64,000 nt of DNA from Thermoleophilia bacterium (GTDB lineage Bacteria > Actinomycetota > Thermoleophilia > Miltoncostaeales > Miltoncostaeaceae). Below, in pieces: positions 42,147 to 50,621 of this stretch (position 1 is the first letter of the stretch; the number at the start of each line of letters is the position of its first letter). Made by a program: the position numbers and the translations under genes. The notes beneath the pieces were generated by a model. That model was not told the DNA's origin. It saw only the letters and a program-made list of their open reading frames with translations, and did no database searches. The stretch is from contig JANQPH010000039.1 of assembly GCA_028285405.1 (NCBI GenBank), positions 1 to 64,000 of the forward strand. Reading direction: 5' to 3'.

Positions 42147-43474
42147 CGACGACCTCGGAGTCGACCGCGCGAGCCGAGGGGGCGCGGGCGGCCAACGCGC
42201 CCGTCCGGATGACGCTGGTCGGAAAGCTCGCCGAAGGTGTCGCGCTCGCGCTGCTCGCGACGCTCGTGCCACGGGTTCTCGGGCCGACCGAATACGGGCA
42301 GTTCGCGCTCGTGCTGGCCCTGGTGCAGGTGGGGGCGACGGCGCTCGCGCTCGGCGGCCACACGGCGATGTCTCGCTTCGTCCCCGCCGCCCCGGCCGGC
42401 GACCGAGCGCCGCTGGCCCGAGCGCTCACGGTCCGGCTCGCCCTGTGGCGGGCGCCGCTCTTCTTCGGGATCGCGATCGTCGCGCTGGCGCTGTCGGTCG
42501 GCCTGCCGGACCACGTCCCACCCGAGATCGTCGGGCTGGCGCTGATCGCCCTCGCGCTCGACGCGACGGCCACGATGCTGGCCCAAGCCGGGCTCGGGCT
42601 CGGGCAGACGACGCTCTGGAGCTTCCGCTGGCCGCTCCAGACCACCGTGCTGGTCGTCGGAGCGCTCGTGCTGTCGGTGCCGTGGGGGACGACCGGAGCC
42701 GTCGCGGCCATCCCCATCTCGGCCTTCGTCGCGTTCGCCTGGACGGCGGCCGCGGTCGCGCCGACGCTGAGACGGGCTCGCGCCGGCGCGTGGATCCCCC
42801 AGGGGGCGATGCGCGTCGCGGTCCAGCACGGCGTGTCGTTCCTCGTGACGCTCACGGTCGCGCGCGCGGCGATCGTGGTCGTCGCGCTCGTCGCCGGCGC
42901 GGGTGCCAGCGCCGAGATCGGGTACGCGGCGGTGGCGGTCGGGATCGCGCTCGCCGGTGTCGCCGCGGTCACCCAGATCTTCACGGTCCAGCTCGGTGGG
43001 CTCTCCGAGCACGTCGGCGCCGGTCTTCGCTCGGTCGAGGACGAGGCGCGGCGTCTCGCGCGGCACGCGCTCGCCGTCGCGCTTCCGGCCGCGCTCGTCG
43101 GAGCAGCCCTGCTGGAGCCGCTGACGGCGATCGTCCTCGGCGAGGAGTTTCGGCCGGCGACGAGCGCGCTCGCGTGGGCGCTCGCGGTGCTGGTCCTGGC
43201 ACCGCTCTCGGCGCTGACGCTCCAGACCTCCGCGCTGCGTCTTCGTCCCGGCGTTCGCATGCGGGGGGCGCTGGTCTCGGCCGTGGTGTTCCTGGCGATC
43301 TCGTTCCCGCTGGCGATCGAGTTCGGCGCCGCTGGCGCGCTCGGTGCCCTGTACGGCGGGACGCTCGCCGCGATTGGCTATGAGCTCATGGCGTTTCGCT
43401 CCCTCCTCGACCGCGTCGTCACGCTGGCCGGGATCGGCGGGTCGGCGGTCGTCCTCGTCCTGGGCCTGACATGA
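42143..43474 (+). CDS. Wzx-like polysaccharide flippase (MOP superfamily)
   Basis: 443 residues with 12-14 predicted helices. The beginning of the first helix, GKLAEGVALALLATLVPRVLGPTEYGQFALV, is characteristic of Wzx/RfbX flippases that move lipid-linked oligosaccharides across the membrane. I place the start at TTG 42143 because it overlaps the upstream stop as TTGA. An alternative start is ATG 42209, immediately before the first helix. Confidence 0.82.
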   Translation: MTTTSESTARAEGARAANAPVRMTLVGKLAEGVALALLATLVPRVLGPTEYGQFALVLALVQVGATALALGGHTAMSRFVPAAPAGDRAPLARALTVRLALWRAPLFFGIAIVALALSVGLPDHVPPEIVGLALIALALDATATMLAQAGLGLGQTTLWSFRWPLQTTVLVVGALVLSVPWGTTGAVAAIPISAFVAFAWTAAAVAPTLRRARAGAWIPQGAMRVAVQHGVSFLVTLTVARAAIVVVALVAGAGASAEIGYAAVAVGIALAGVAAVTQIFTVQLGGLSEHVGAGLRSVEDEARRLARHALAVALPAALVGAALLEPLTAIVLGEEFRPATSALAWALAVLVLAPLSALTLQTSALRLRPGVRMRGALVSAVVFLAISFPLAIEFGAAGALGALYGGTLAAIGYELMAFRSLLDRVVTLAGIGGSAVVLVLGLT

Positions 43475-44904
43475 GCGCGTCGACGCCCGAGCACCGGGCG
43501 GACGCCGGGCGCTGGATCGCCGCCGGCGTCGTGGGCGGTTGTGTCCTGCTCGCGGGCCTGTCGCTGCTCCTGCCGATCACCCCGGCCTTCGACCCGTGGG
43601 CCTGGCTCGTGTGGGGGCGCGAGCTCACCCGCTTGGAGCTCGACACGACCGCCGGACCGTCGTGGAAGCCGCTCCCGGTCTTCATGACGGCCATCCTGGC
43701 TCCGCTGGGTGACGCGGCGCCGCAGGCATGGCTCTTCGTCGCGCGTCTGTCGGGCCTCCTGGCCATCGTGCTGGCGTGGCGCGTCGCTGCGGACATCGCG
43801 TCTCGCGACGCGGGGACCTCGCGGATCGTGGCGGGCGCCGGCGCGGCCCTCACCCTGGTACTGCTGAGCGACCCGGAGCCGCCATTCGCGCGGCAGATAC
43901 TGCAGGGGACGTCCGAGCCGCTCTGCGCTGCGCTCGTGCTCGGCGCCATCGACCGGCACCTGCGCGGCCGGCCCGGCGCCGCGCTCGTGCTCGGTGCCCT
44001 CGCCGCGCTCGTCCGCCCGGAGGCGTTCCCGTTGCTGTTGGCCTACGCGGTCTGGGCCTGGCGCGAGGCGCCGCGGCTCAGAGCGCTCGCGGCGAGTGTG
44101 GCCCTCGCGGTCCCGGTTCTGTGGGTGGTGCCCGACCTGTTGGGATCGGGCGACGGGCGTACCGGTGGCGATCGCGCCCGCGTGGCCGACTCTCCCGACA
44201 GCGTGTCCGCTGCCGCCGAGGCGTTCGGAGATGCTCTCTGGGGCCTCGTCGTGCTGGTGCCCGCGCCGGCCTGGATCGGTGCCGCCATCGCGCTGGCGCT
44301 CGCCCTGCGCACGCCACGCGATCGCCTCGTGATCGCTCTCGCCGCCGGTGCCGGCGTCTGGATGGCGCTCGTGTGCGCCGGGGCGCTCGTCGGCTATGCG
44401 GCCCTGCCGCGCTTTGCCGTTCCCGCCGCCGCGGTCGTCTGCGTGCTGGCGGGCGTCGGGGCGGCACGGGTTGCGGCGCTCGTGCCCTCGAGGGTACTCG
44501 TGGCGCTGCTCGCGCTCGTCGCGGCGGCGGTGATGCTCCCCCGGGCGCTCGACATCCGTGACGACGTCGACGAGGCGCTCGCGATCGGACGCGAGGAGGA
44601 CGATCTGCGCAGTGCGCTCGAGCGGGCGGGCGGCACGCCGGTCCTCACCGCGTGCGGCAGCCCGGTGGTGCGGGACCCGCTCGCCCTGCCGGCCGTCGCG
44701 TGGCACCTCGATCTCCCGCTGTCGGGCGTGGGCGTGAGCGGCACGCCGGTCGAGCCTCCGCGGGTCGTGATCGCGCGCACTGGGGTCAGCTCCGTCACGC
44801 CGGCGGGTCGGGGAGTCACCACGGTGCTCGCTCGGGACGGGCGGTGGCGGGTCATCGCGACCGGGTGTCCGGATGCGCGGTCCGGGTCCTCGGAGGTCAG
44901 GTAG
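43471..44904 (+). CDS. Polytopic membrane protein, GT-C-like
   Basis: 477 residues, about 10 transmembrane helices and a C-terminal soluble tail of about 100 residues. The first loop (FDPWAWLVWGRELTRLELDT) and GPSWKPLPVF resemble the extracytoplasmic loop 1 of actinobacterial GT-C mannosyl/arabinosyltransferase-like proteins, but I cannot identify a firm catalytic motif. ATG overlaps the flippase stop (ATGA). A function in glycan assembly is inferred from the operon. Confidence 0.7.
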   Translation: MSASTPEHRADAGRWIAAGVVGGCVLLAGLSLLLPITPAFDPWAWLVWGRELTRLELDTTAGPSWKPLPVFMTAILAPLGDAAPQAWLFVARLSGLLAIVLAWRVAADIASRDAGTSRIVAGAGAALTLVLLSDPEPPFARQILQGTSEPLCAALVLGAIDRHLRGRPGAALVLGALAALVRPEAFPLLLAYAVWAWREAPRLRALAASVALAVPVLWVVPDLLGSGDGRTGGDRARVADSPDSVSAAAEAFGDALWGLVVLVPAPAWIGAAIALALALRTPRDRLVIALAAGAGVWMALVCAGALVGYAALPRFAVPAAAVVCVLAGVGAARVAALVPSRVLVALLALVAAAVMLPRALDIRDDVDEALAIGREEDDLRSALERAGGTPVLTACGSPVVRDPLALPAVAWHLDLPLSGVGVSGTPVEPPRVVIARTGVSSVTPAGRGVTTVLARDGRWRVIATGCPDARSGSSEVR

Positions 44905-44930
44905 GGTGCCGCGCGATGTTCGGGCACCCT
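44903..44930 (+). promoter_or_regulatory. RNA hairpin with the start codon in its loop
   Basis: agggtgcc (44903-44910) pairs perfectly with ggcaccct (44923-44930); the 12-nt loop holds the ATG (44916-44918) of the next gene. The 5' arm overlaps the stop codon of the previous gene, so ribosomes terminating there would open the stem. Possible translational coupling device. Confidence 0.4.
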
Positions 44931-45884
44931 AATTCCGCTGTGCCGGCTGTCGAGGCGTCCGTTGGGGTGCCGACCGTCGCCGTGATCGTGCCGGCGACGG
45001 ACGACCCGGCGACGCTCCCGTCCTGCCTGGACGCGCTCCGGCGCGCCGGAGCGGACGCCGATCGCGTCGTGGTGGTCCGCGAGGCCGACGGTGCAGGTCC
45101 GGCGGCCGCGCGCAACGTCGGCGCCATGGCGGCGGACGCCGACGTCCTGCTCTTCGTGGACTCGGACGTCGAGATCCATGCCGACACGCTCGCGCGCGTC
45201 CGCGCGGCGTTCGGCGTGGACGACGGGCTCACCGCGCTCGTCGGCGCCTACGACGACGCGCCCGCGGCGCCGGGGGTCGTCTCGCGCTTTCGAAACCTCC
45301 TGCACCACCACGTCCACGCGACCGCTGCGGGGCCCGCCCAGACCTTCTGGGCCGGCCTCGGCGCGGTGCGCCGGGAGGAGTTCCTCGCCGTGGGTGGCTT
45401 CGACGCCGAGCGGTTCCCGCGGCCGTCCGTCGAGGACATCGATCTCGGCATGCGGCTGATCGACGCCGGGGGGCGGATCACGCTCGATCCCGAGCTTCGC
45501 GGCCGGCACCTCAAGCGCTGGACGCTTCGCAGCATGCTCGTCACCGACTTCCGTCACCGGGGCATCCCCTGGGTCGGGATCATGCTGCGGACGGGCCGAT
45601 CCTCGAGCGCGCTCAACCTCGGCTGGCGGCACCGGCTGAGCGCGCTGGCGTCTCTGCTTGCGCTGGGAGGCCTGCTCGCCCGCCGTCCGGCGCTCACCCT
45701 GGGCGCGTCGGCGGGGATCGTCGCGCTGAACCTCGACTTCTACCGGCTTCTCGTCCGTCGACTCGGGACCGGGAAGGCGCTCGCTGGAGTCGGGCTGCAC
45801 GCGCTCCACCACCTCGCCGCGGTTGCCGCGGTGCCGGCAGGGGTGGTCGTGCACCTCGTGCGCGAGCGCCGAGGGTCACAGTGA
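44916..45884 (+). CDS. Family 2 glycosyltransferase with C-terminal membrane helices
   Basis: 322 residues. GT-A core: VAVIVPATDDPATLPSCLDAL, AARNVGAMAADADVLLFVDSDVEI (DxD), a GAVRREEFLAVGGFD acceptor motif and VEDIDLGMRL. The C-terminal third has about two hydrophobic segments that should anchor it to the membrane. It resembles the mycofactocin-type and dolichol-phosphate-type GT2 enzymes. It is the only junction in this operon with a gap (11 bp) rather than an overlap. ATG start lies in a hairpin loop. Confidence 0.85.
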   Translation: MFGHPNSAVPAVEASVGVPTVAVIVPATDDPATLPSCLDALRRAGADADRVVVVREADGAGPAAARNVGAMAADADVLLFVDSDVEIHADTLARVRAAFGVDDGLTALVGAYDDAPAAPGVVSRFRNLLHHHVHATAAGPAQTFWAGLGAVRREEFLAVGGFDAERFPRPSVEDIDLGMRLIDAGGRITLDPELRGRHLKRWTLRSMLVTDFRHRGIPWVGIMLRTGRSSSALNLGWRHRLSALASLLALGGLLARRPALTLGASAGIVALNLDFYRLLVRRLGTGKALAGVGLHALHHLAAVAAVPAGVVVHLVRERRGSQ

Positions 45885-46840
45885 GCGAGCCGCTTCGCGT
45901 CGGCCTGGTGGGCTGCGGACGGTTGGCGGAGCTGGGGTACGTGCCCGCGCTCGCAGTCGCCCACGGCGTTCGCCTCGTCGCGGTCGCCGATCCGGATTCC
46001 GCGCGCGCGGCGGCGGTCGGCCAGGGGGTGGCTCGGTACGCCGACGCGGCGGGGATGCTCGATGCGGGAGAGGTCGATGCGCTCGTCCTGGCGACGCCCG
46101 CGCACGTTCATCTGGAGGACGCGCGCCGCGCCGCGGCGAGCGGTGTTCCCGTGCTCGTCGAGAAGCCGCCGGCGCCCGATGTCGTCGGGGCCGCAGAGCT
46201 CGCCGAGCTGCCGTCACCGGTCTGGGTCGCCCTCAACCGGCGCTTCGACCCCGGCATCACGCGTGTCCGCGCCAGCCTGCCCCCGGGGCGCGCCCTACAG
46301 CTCGACATCCGCCTGGCATACCTGCGCGAGCGCTGGCGCCCGGTCGCGGTGGGCGACGACGTGCTGCTCGACCTCGGCCCGCATGCCATCGACCTGGCGA
46401 GCTGGCTGGTCGGAGCTGAGCCGAGCTCGGTGCGCGCTCGCCATCTGTCCGAGCGCCGCGCCTCGCTGGAGTTGCGCGTGGGGACGAGCACGGCACGGAT
46501 CGAGCTGGCCAACCGACGACCGCACCACGAGCGCGTCGCGGTTCGCGGCGCTCGGAGGCGCCTGATCGCTCGGCACCGTGTCGGAGGCGTCCACGGGACG
46601 GTCTCGGCTGCCTGGCATGCGCTGCTCGATCGAGCCAGCCCAGGACCCAGTGCTCCCGGGCACCACCCGCTCGTCGACTCGCTGGCGCGGCAGCTCGAGG
46701 CGTTCGCCCGAGCGGTGGCCGGTGGTCCGGGGCCGTGGCCCGGCACGGCGGCCGACGGTGTCGTCGTCATGAAGGTCATCGAGGCCACGCGCCGCTCCGC
46801 TGCGGCCGCTGGTGTCTGGTCACGCGTGGAGGTGCGTTGA
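45881..46840 (+). CDS. Gfo/Idh/MocA-family sugar dehydrogenase
   Basis: 319 residues. N-terminal Rossmann fold (VGLVGCGRLAELGYVPAL), VLVEKPPAPD (EKP motif with the catalytic Lys) and the LLDLGPHAIDLASWLVG histidine motif. Probably oxidises or reduces a nucleotide-linked sugar for the glycan made here. GTG start overlaps the GT2 stop; its own stop shares a base with the next ATG (TGATG). Confidence 0.88.
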   Translation: MSEPLRVGLVGCGRLAELGYVPALAVAHGVRLVAVADPDSARAAAVGQGVARYADAAGMLDAGEVDALVLATPAHVHLEDARRAAASGVPVLVEKPPAPDVVGAAELAELPSPVWVALNRRFDPGITRVRASLPPGRALQLDIRLAYLRERWRPVAVGDDVLLDLGPHAIDLASWLVGAEPSSVRARHLSERRASLELRVGTSTARIELANRRPHHERVAVRGARRRLIARHRVGGVHGTVSAAWHALLDRASPGPSAPGHHPLVDSLARQLEAFARAVAGGPGPWPGTAADGVVVMKVIEATRRSAAAAGVWSRVEVR

Positions 46841-48357
46841 TGCTCGCCGTTCTGCAGTTCGACTCCGCAAGCGTCTCGTTGCTCGAGCGCATGCTGGCCC
46901 AGGGGCGCCTGCCGACCCTGGCAGGTCTGATCGAGCGCGGTCAGCGCTACGAGATGGAGGGGCCGGGGACCCACTTCGCCGCCGGTGCCTTCCACACCCT
47001 CTACAGCGGGCTCGACATCGCCGATCACGGCGTCTTCTACCCGTTCCAGTGGTCGGCGCCGGACCAGCGGGCTCGCTACATGAGCGCGCTCGATCCGCCG
47101 GCGCCCATCTGGGAGCGGCTGGCCGAGGTCGGTCAGACGACGCTCGCCATCGACCCCTACGAGAGCCGGCCACCGACGGCCGAAGTCGCCGGCGCGACCC
47201 TGGTCTGTGGATGGCAGCTGGTCGATCGCGTGGTGCTGCGCGCGTGGTCCCGTCCCCACGGTCTGCGGCGCGAGCTCGGGCGCCTGTACGGACGTCCCCG
47301 GCACGCCGAGGAGATCTTCGGGCGTCCCTACCTGCGCGAGCTGCTCGCGCTTCGGCGAACGCTCGTCGCGGGGCCCGGGAGGGTCGCCGACGCGGGCCTG
47401 CACCTGCTCTCCGAGCGCCCGTACGACCTCGCCTGGCTCACCTTCACCGCGGCACACATCGCCGGCCACCAGTTCTGGGACCAGTCCCAGCTGGACCCCG
47501 ACAAGCTCGACGACCGCACCCGCCGCGTCCTCGAGTCGGCGCTCGGGGACGTGTACGAGGCCGTCGACCAGGCGATGGGCCGGGTGGTGGCGGCGTTGCC
47601 CGAGGACACCGACCTGATCGTGTGCTCCGCGGTGGGCATGGACGTCAACACGAGCCGAGCCGACCTGCTGCCCGAGATGCTCGACGCGGTCCTGCGCGGC
47701 GGTCCCAGGGAAGACGCGGATCGCGCGGCCGGGGCCATCTGGCGCCTGCGCGCGGCGGTTCCCGCGTCCGCGCGTGGCCGGGTGGCGCGGGCGCTCCCGG
47801 ATGCGGCGACGCTCGACCTGACGGCGCGCCTCGAGCTGCGCGGGATGGACTGGAGCGCCACGCGGGCGTTCGCCCATCCGGCGGACAACCAGGGCTACGT
47901 GCGCGCGAACGTGCGCGGGCGCGAGCGCGACGGGATCGTCGCCGAGGCCGACCTCGACGGGCTGTACGACGAGATCGCGGAGGGCCTGGCGACGTTCGTC
48001 GACGCCGATGGCGCCCCCGCGGTCGCCGGGGTCGATCGCACCCGCGACGTGTTCGGGGACGGCGCTCGCCTGGACAGCCTCCCGGACTTCGTCGTTCGCT
48101 GGGCCGACCGTCCGGCGACCCAGCTGCCGTACGTCGAGTCGCCCGACTTCGGTCGGGTCATGCGCTTCGGCGCGGCGAGCGGGCGCGCGGGCAATCACAC
48201 CGAGGGGGACGCCTGGGCCATCGTGCTCCCGGGCGCGTCGAGCCATCGGGCTCCGGAGCGGCCGGCGCGGGTCGTCGACATCGCCGCCACGGCGGCGTCG
48301 CTCGGTGGCCTCGACACCGAGGGTATGGCCGGCGAGCCGCTGCTCGAGCCGGCCTAG
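46840..48357 (+). CDS. Alkaline-phosphatase-superfamily (phosphodiesterase-like) protein, diverged active site
   Basis: 505 residues. The fold is recognisable: an N-terminal QFDSASV strand, LYSGLDIADHGVFYPF, AGHQFWD near 209 and a C-terminal GNHTEGD. Several usual metal or nucleophile positions are changed. The nucleophile segment reads THFAAGAFHTL (44-54) with Ala where Thr/Ser is expected, and the SDHG motif reads SAVG (263-266). It may bind rather than hydrolyse, or use a different site. Last gene of the glycan operon; its end overlaps the convergent fbpC-like gene by four bases. No signal peptide seen. Confidence 0.72.
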   Translation: MLAVLQFDSASVSLLERMLAQGRLPTLAGLIERGQRYEMEGPGTHFAAGAFHTLYSGLDIADHGVFYPFQWSAPDQRARYMSALDPPAPIWERLAEVGQTTLAIDPYESRPPTAEVAGATLVCGWQLVDRVVLRAWSRPHGLRRELGRLYGRPRHAEEIFGRPYLRELLALRRTLVAGPGRVADAGLHLLSERPYDLAWLTFTAAHIAGHQFWDQSQLDPDKLDDRTRRVLESALGDVYEAVDQAMGRVVAALPEDTDLIVCSAVGMDVNTSRADLLPEMLDAVLRGGPREDADRAAGAIWRLRAAVPASARGRVARALPDAATLDLTARLELRGMDWSATRAFAHPADNQGYVRANVRGRERDGIVAEADLDGLYDEIAEGLATFVDADGAPAVAGVDRTRDVFGDGARLDSLPDFVVRWADRPATQLPYVESPDFGRVMRFGAASGRAGNHTEGDAWAIVLPGASSHRAPERPARVVDIAATAASLGGLDTEGMAGEPLLEPA

Positions 48358-49445
48358 CCGGCGCCGACCCCCGCCGCGACGGTGTCATCGTGCGCGCCGT
48401 TGCCGGCCGCGGCGGACTCGGCGGGGACGACGTGGACCGGTCCGTCGATCCACACGCGGACCTCGTCGCCCGGGTGCCACGGTCCGAAGCCGAGCCGGCG
48501 ACTCTGGAGCTGCTGACCGCTCTCGAGCTCGAGCCGAACCAGCTGGTCGTGCCCGAAGAACGACGTGCTCCGAACCCGAGCCCACGGCGCGTCCCCCGGT
48601 GCGTCGGCGCCCCCGATCGTGAGGGACTCCGGGCGAAAGACGAGCTCGACGGCTCCCCCCAAGCGGCGATCGGCCGGGAACCGACCGAGCTCGCATTCGG
48701 CGATGCCCTCGACCGCCGTCCCCGGAAGGACCTCGGCCTCGCCGAGGAACTCGGCGACCCAGCGGCTGGCCGGGTGTCCGTAGACCTCCTCGGGGCGACC
48801 CGACTGCACGATGCGCCCGTCGCGCATCACCGCGACGACGTCGGCGAGCGAGAGGGCCTCCTCCTGGTCGTGGGTCACCAGCAGGGCGCTGGCGCCGGCC
48901 GTGCGCAGGATCTCGGCGACCTCCTCGCGCAGGCTCTCCCGCAGCCGCTTGTCCAGCGAGGCGAACGGCTCGTCGAGCAGGATGACCTCGGGTGACGGCG
49001 CGAGCGCCCGCGCGAGGGCGACCCGCTGACCTTCACCACCCGACAGCTCGTGCGGGTACGCCGTCGCTCGGTCGGCCAGGCCCACGAGATCGAGGCACTC
49101 CCGTACGCGCGCGGCGCTCGCATCACCGAAGCCGACGTTCTTCCCGACGGTCATATGGGGAAAGAGCGCCGCCTCCTGGAACACCATGCCGATGCGCCGG
49201 CGCTCCGGCTCCTCGAACACGCCGTCGGCGGCCACCACCCTGCCGCCGATGCTGATCGTGCCCGCGTCCGGGACCTCGAACCCCGCGATCGTGCGAAGCA
49301 GGGTCGTCTTGCCCGACCCGCTCGGCCCGAGCAGCGCCGCGAGCTGGCCGCGCTCCACACGCACCCCGGCATCCGCGATCGCGACGATGTCGCCGAATGC
49401 CTTCCTGACGCCGACCGCGTCGATTGCAGCTGCCGCACCCGTCAT
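48354..49445 (-). CDS. fbpC: Fe(3+) ABC transporter ATP-binding protein (FbpC-like)
   Basis: 363 residues. It has Walker A GPSGSGKTT, the Q-loop MVFQEAALFPHMTV, signature LSGGEGQRVALARAL, Walker B VILLDEPFASLD and the H-loop VTHDQEEA, followed by a TOBE-like C-terminal domain (about 245-345). ATG 49445 is selected; an earlier in-frame start adds ten residues. Divergent from the binding protein and permease genes across 144 bp, an arrangement that allows a shared operator. Confidence 0.88.
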   Translation of the reverse strand: MTGAAAAIDAVGVRKAFGDIVAIADAGVRVERGQLAALLGPSGSGKTTLLRTIAGFEVPDAGTISIGGRVVAADGVFEEPERRRIGMVFQEAALFPHMTVGKNVGFGDASAARVRECLDLVGLADRATAYPHELSGGEGQRVALARALAPSPEVILLDEPFASLDKRLRESLREEVAEILRTAGASALLVTHDQEEALSLADVVAVMRDGRIVQSGRPEEVYGHPASRWVAEFLGEAEVLPGTAVEGIAECELGRFPADRRLGGAVELVFRPESLTIGGADAPGDAPWARVRSTSFFGHDQLVRLELESGQQLQSRRLGFGPWHPGDEVRVWIDGPVHVVPAESAAAGNGAHDDTVAAGVGAG

Positions 49446-49526
49446 GTGAGGCGAGTCTAATGCCTCTTCGATCACCCGCGAGCAGCGGCCGTCGGCGAAC
49501 CGGCCACGTGTCCGGCCCGGATCATA

Positions 49527-49545
49527 TTCGGTTACCCTTACTGCG
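49527..49545. promoter_or_regulatory. Possible iron-repressor (DtxR/IdeR-like) box
   Basis: ttcggttacccttactgcg agrees at 12 of 19 positions with the DtxR/IdeR consensus as I remember it, mostly in the left half. It is central in the divergent fbpC/fbpA intergenic region. Weak match. Confidence 0.3.
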
Positions 49546-49589
49546 CTTATTCAGGCCTACGACCGACGACCGCAAAGGGGCCTCCCCGC

Positions 49590-50621
49590 ATGACCCAGAA
49601 ACTCGTTCGCCGTCCCTGGCTGCTCGCGATCGGAGCGATCGCCCTGGTCGGGGTCGTCGTCGTGGCTGCGCTGGCGCTCACGACGGGCGGAGACGACGAG
49701 TCGGTCGTCGTCTACAACGGCCGCGCCCACTACGGGGACGAGGACGTCTTCGGCAAGTTCGAGGAGGCGACCGGCATCAGCGTCGAGCTGCGGGGCGGCA
49801 CGAGCCCCGAGCTGCTCGAGCGCCTGCGCCGCGAGGGCGAGCAGACGCCCGCGGACGTCTTCATCACGACCGACCTGGCGAGCATGTGGCAGGCAAAGGA
49901 GGCCGGGCTGCTCCAGGGCGTGTCGACGCCCGCGCTGGAGGAGCAGGTGCCCGAGGGGCTGCGGGATCCCGAGCAGGAGTGGTGGGGCCTCACCGCCCGG
50001 GTGCGCACCCCGGTCGTGTCGACGGAGCGGGTGGGTGAGGGCGAGGTGACCAGCTACGCCGACCTCGGTGACCCGCGCTTTCGCGGTCGCACGTGTCTGC
50101 GCACCTCCAAGAGCGAGTACAACCAGGCGTTCGTCGCCGATCAGATCGCCAAGAACGGGCGCGAGGCCACAAAGGAGCTGCTGGAGTCGTGGATGGCCAA
50201 CGACCCCGACGTGCTCGGCTCCGACGGTGAGATGCTGGGCTACATGGCGGCGGGCGAGTGCGATGTCGGCTTCTCGAACCACTACTACCTCGGTCGCGCG
50301 ATCGCCGAGAACGGGGACTTCCCGGTCGCGCCGGCGTGGGTCGATCAGGACGGAGCCGGTCCACACGCGAACTTCTCGGGGATGGGCCTGGTCAGCTCGA
50401 GCGGCAACCGGGACAACGCGATCGCGCTGATGGAGTTCCTCGGTACTCCCGAGGCGCAGGTGGAGTTCATCGAGAACAGCGAGTTCGCGGCCAACCCCGA
50501 CGTGGCGCCGCCTGATCACATCAGCGACTGGGCCGACGTCGTCACCGATCCGATCGATCCGCGGGCGGGCGACCTCATGGGCGACGCCGTGGCGCTGATG
50601 CTGGAGGTCGGCTGGGAGTGA
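49590..50621 (+). CDS. fbpA: Fe(3+) ABC transporter substrate-binding protein (FbpA-like)
   Basis: 343 residues. An N-terminal uncleaved-anchor-like or signal helix (about 10-30) is followed by the family-1/15 binding fold: VVVYNGRAHYGDEDVFGKFEEATG, PADVFITTDLASMW and FSNHYYLGRA, whose adjacent tyrosines are the likely ferric-iron ligands as in FbpA. No lipobox Cys. ATG start; overlapping the permease gene (GTGA) at its end. Confidence 0.88.
   Translation: MTQKLVRRPWLLAIGAIALVGVVVVAALALTTGGDDESVVVYNGRAHYGDEDVFGKFEEATGISVELRGGTSPELLERLRREGEQTPADVFITTDLASMWQAKEAGLLQGVSTPALEEQVPEGLRDPEQEWWGLTARVRTPVVSTERVGEGEVTSYADLGDPRFRGRTCLRTSKSEYNQAFVADQIAKNGREATKELLESWMANDPDVLGSDGEMLGYMAAGECDVGFSNHYYLGRAIAENGDFPVAPAWVDQDGAGPHANFSGMGLVSSSGNRDNAIALMEFLGTPEAQVEFIENSEFAANPDVAPPDHISDWADVVTDPIDPRAGDLMGDAVALMLEVGWE

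Noticed and set aside
39633-42272. 879-codon minus-strand open frame
   Set aside because: Antisense shadow of the GT-C gene and frame shadow of the flavoprotein; low-complexity charged sequence.
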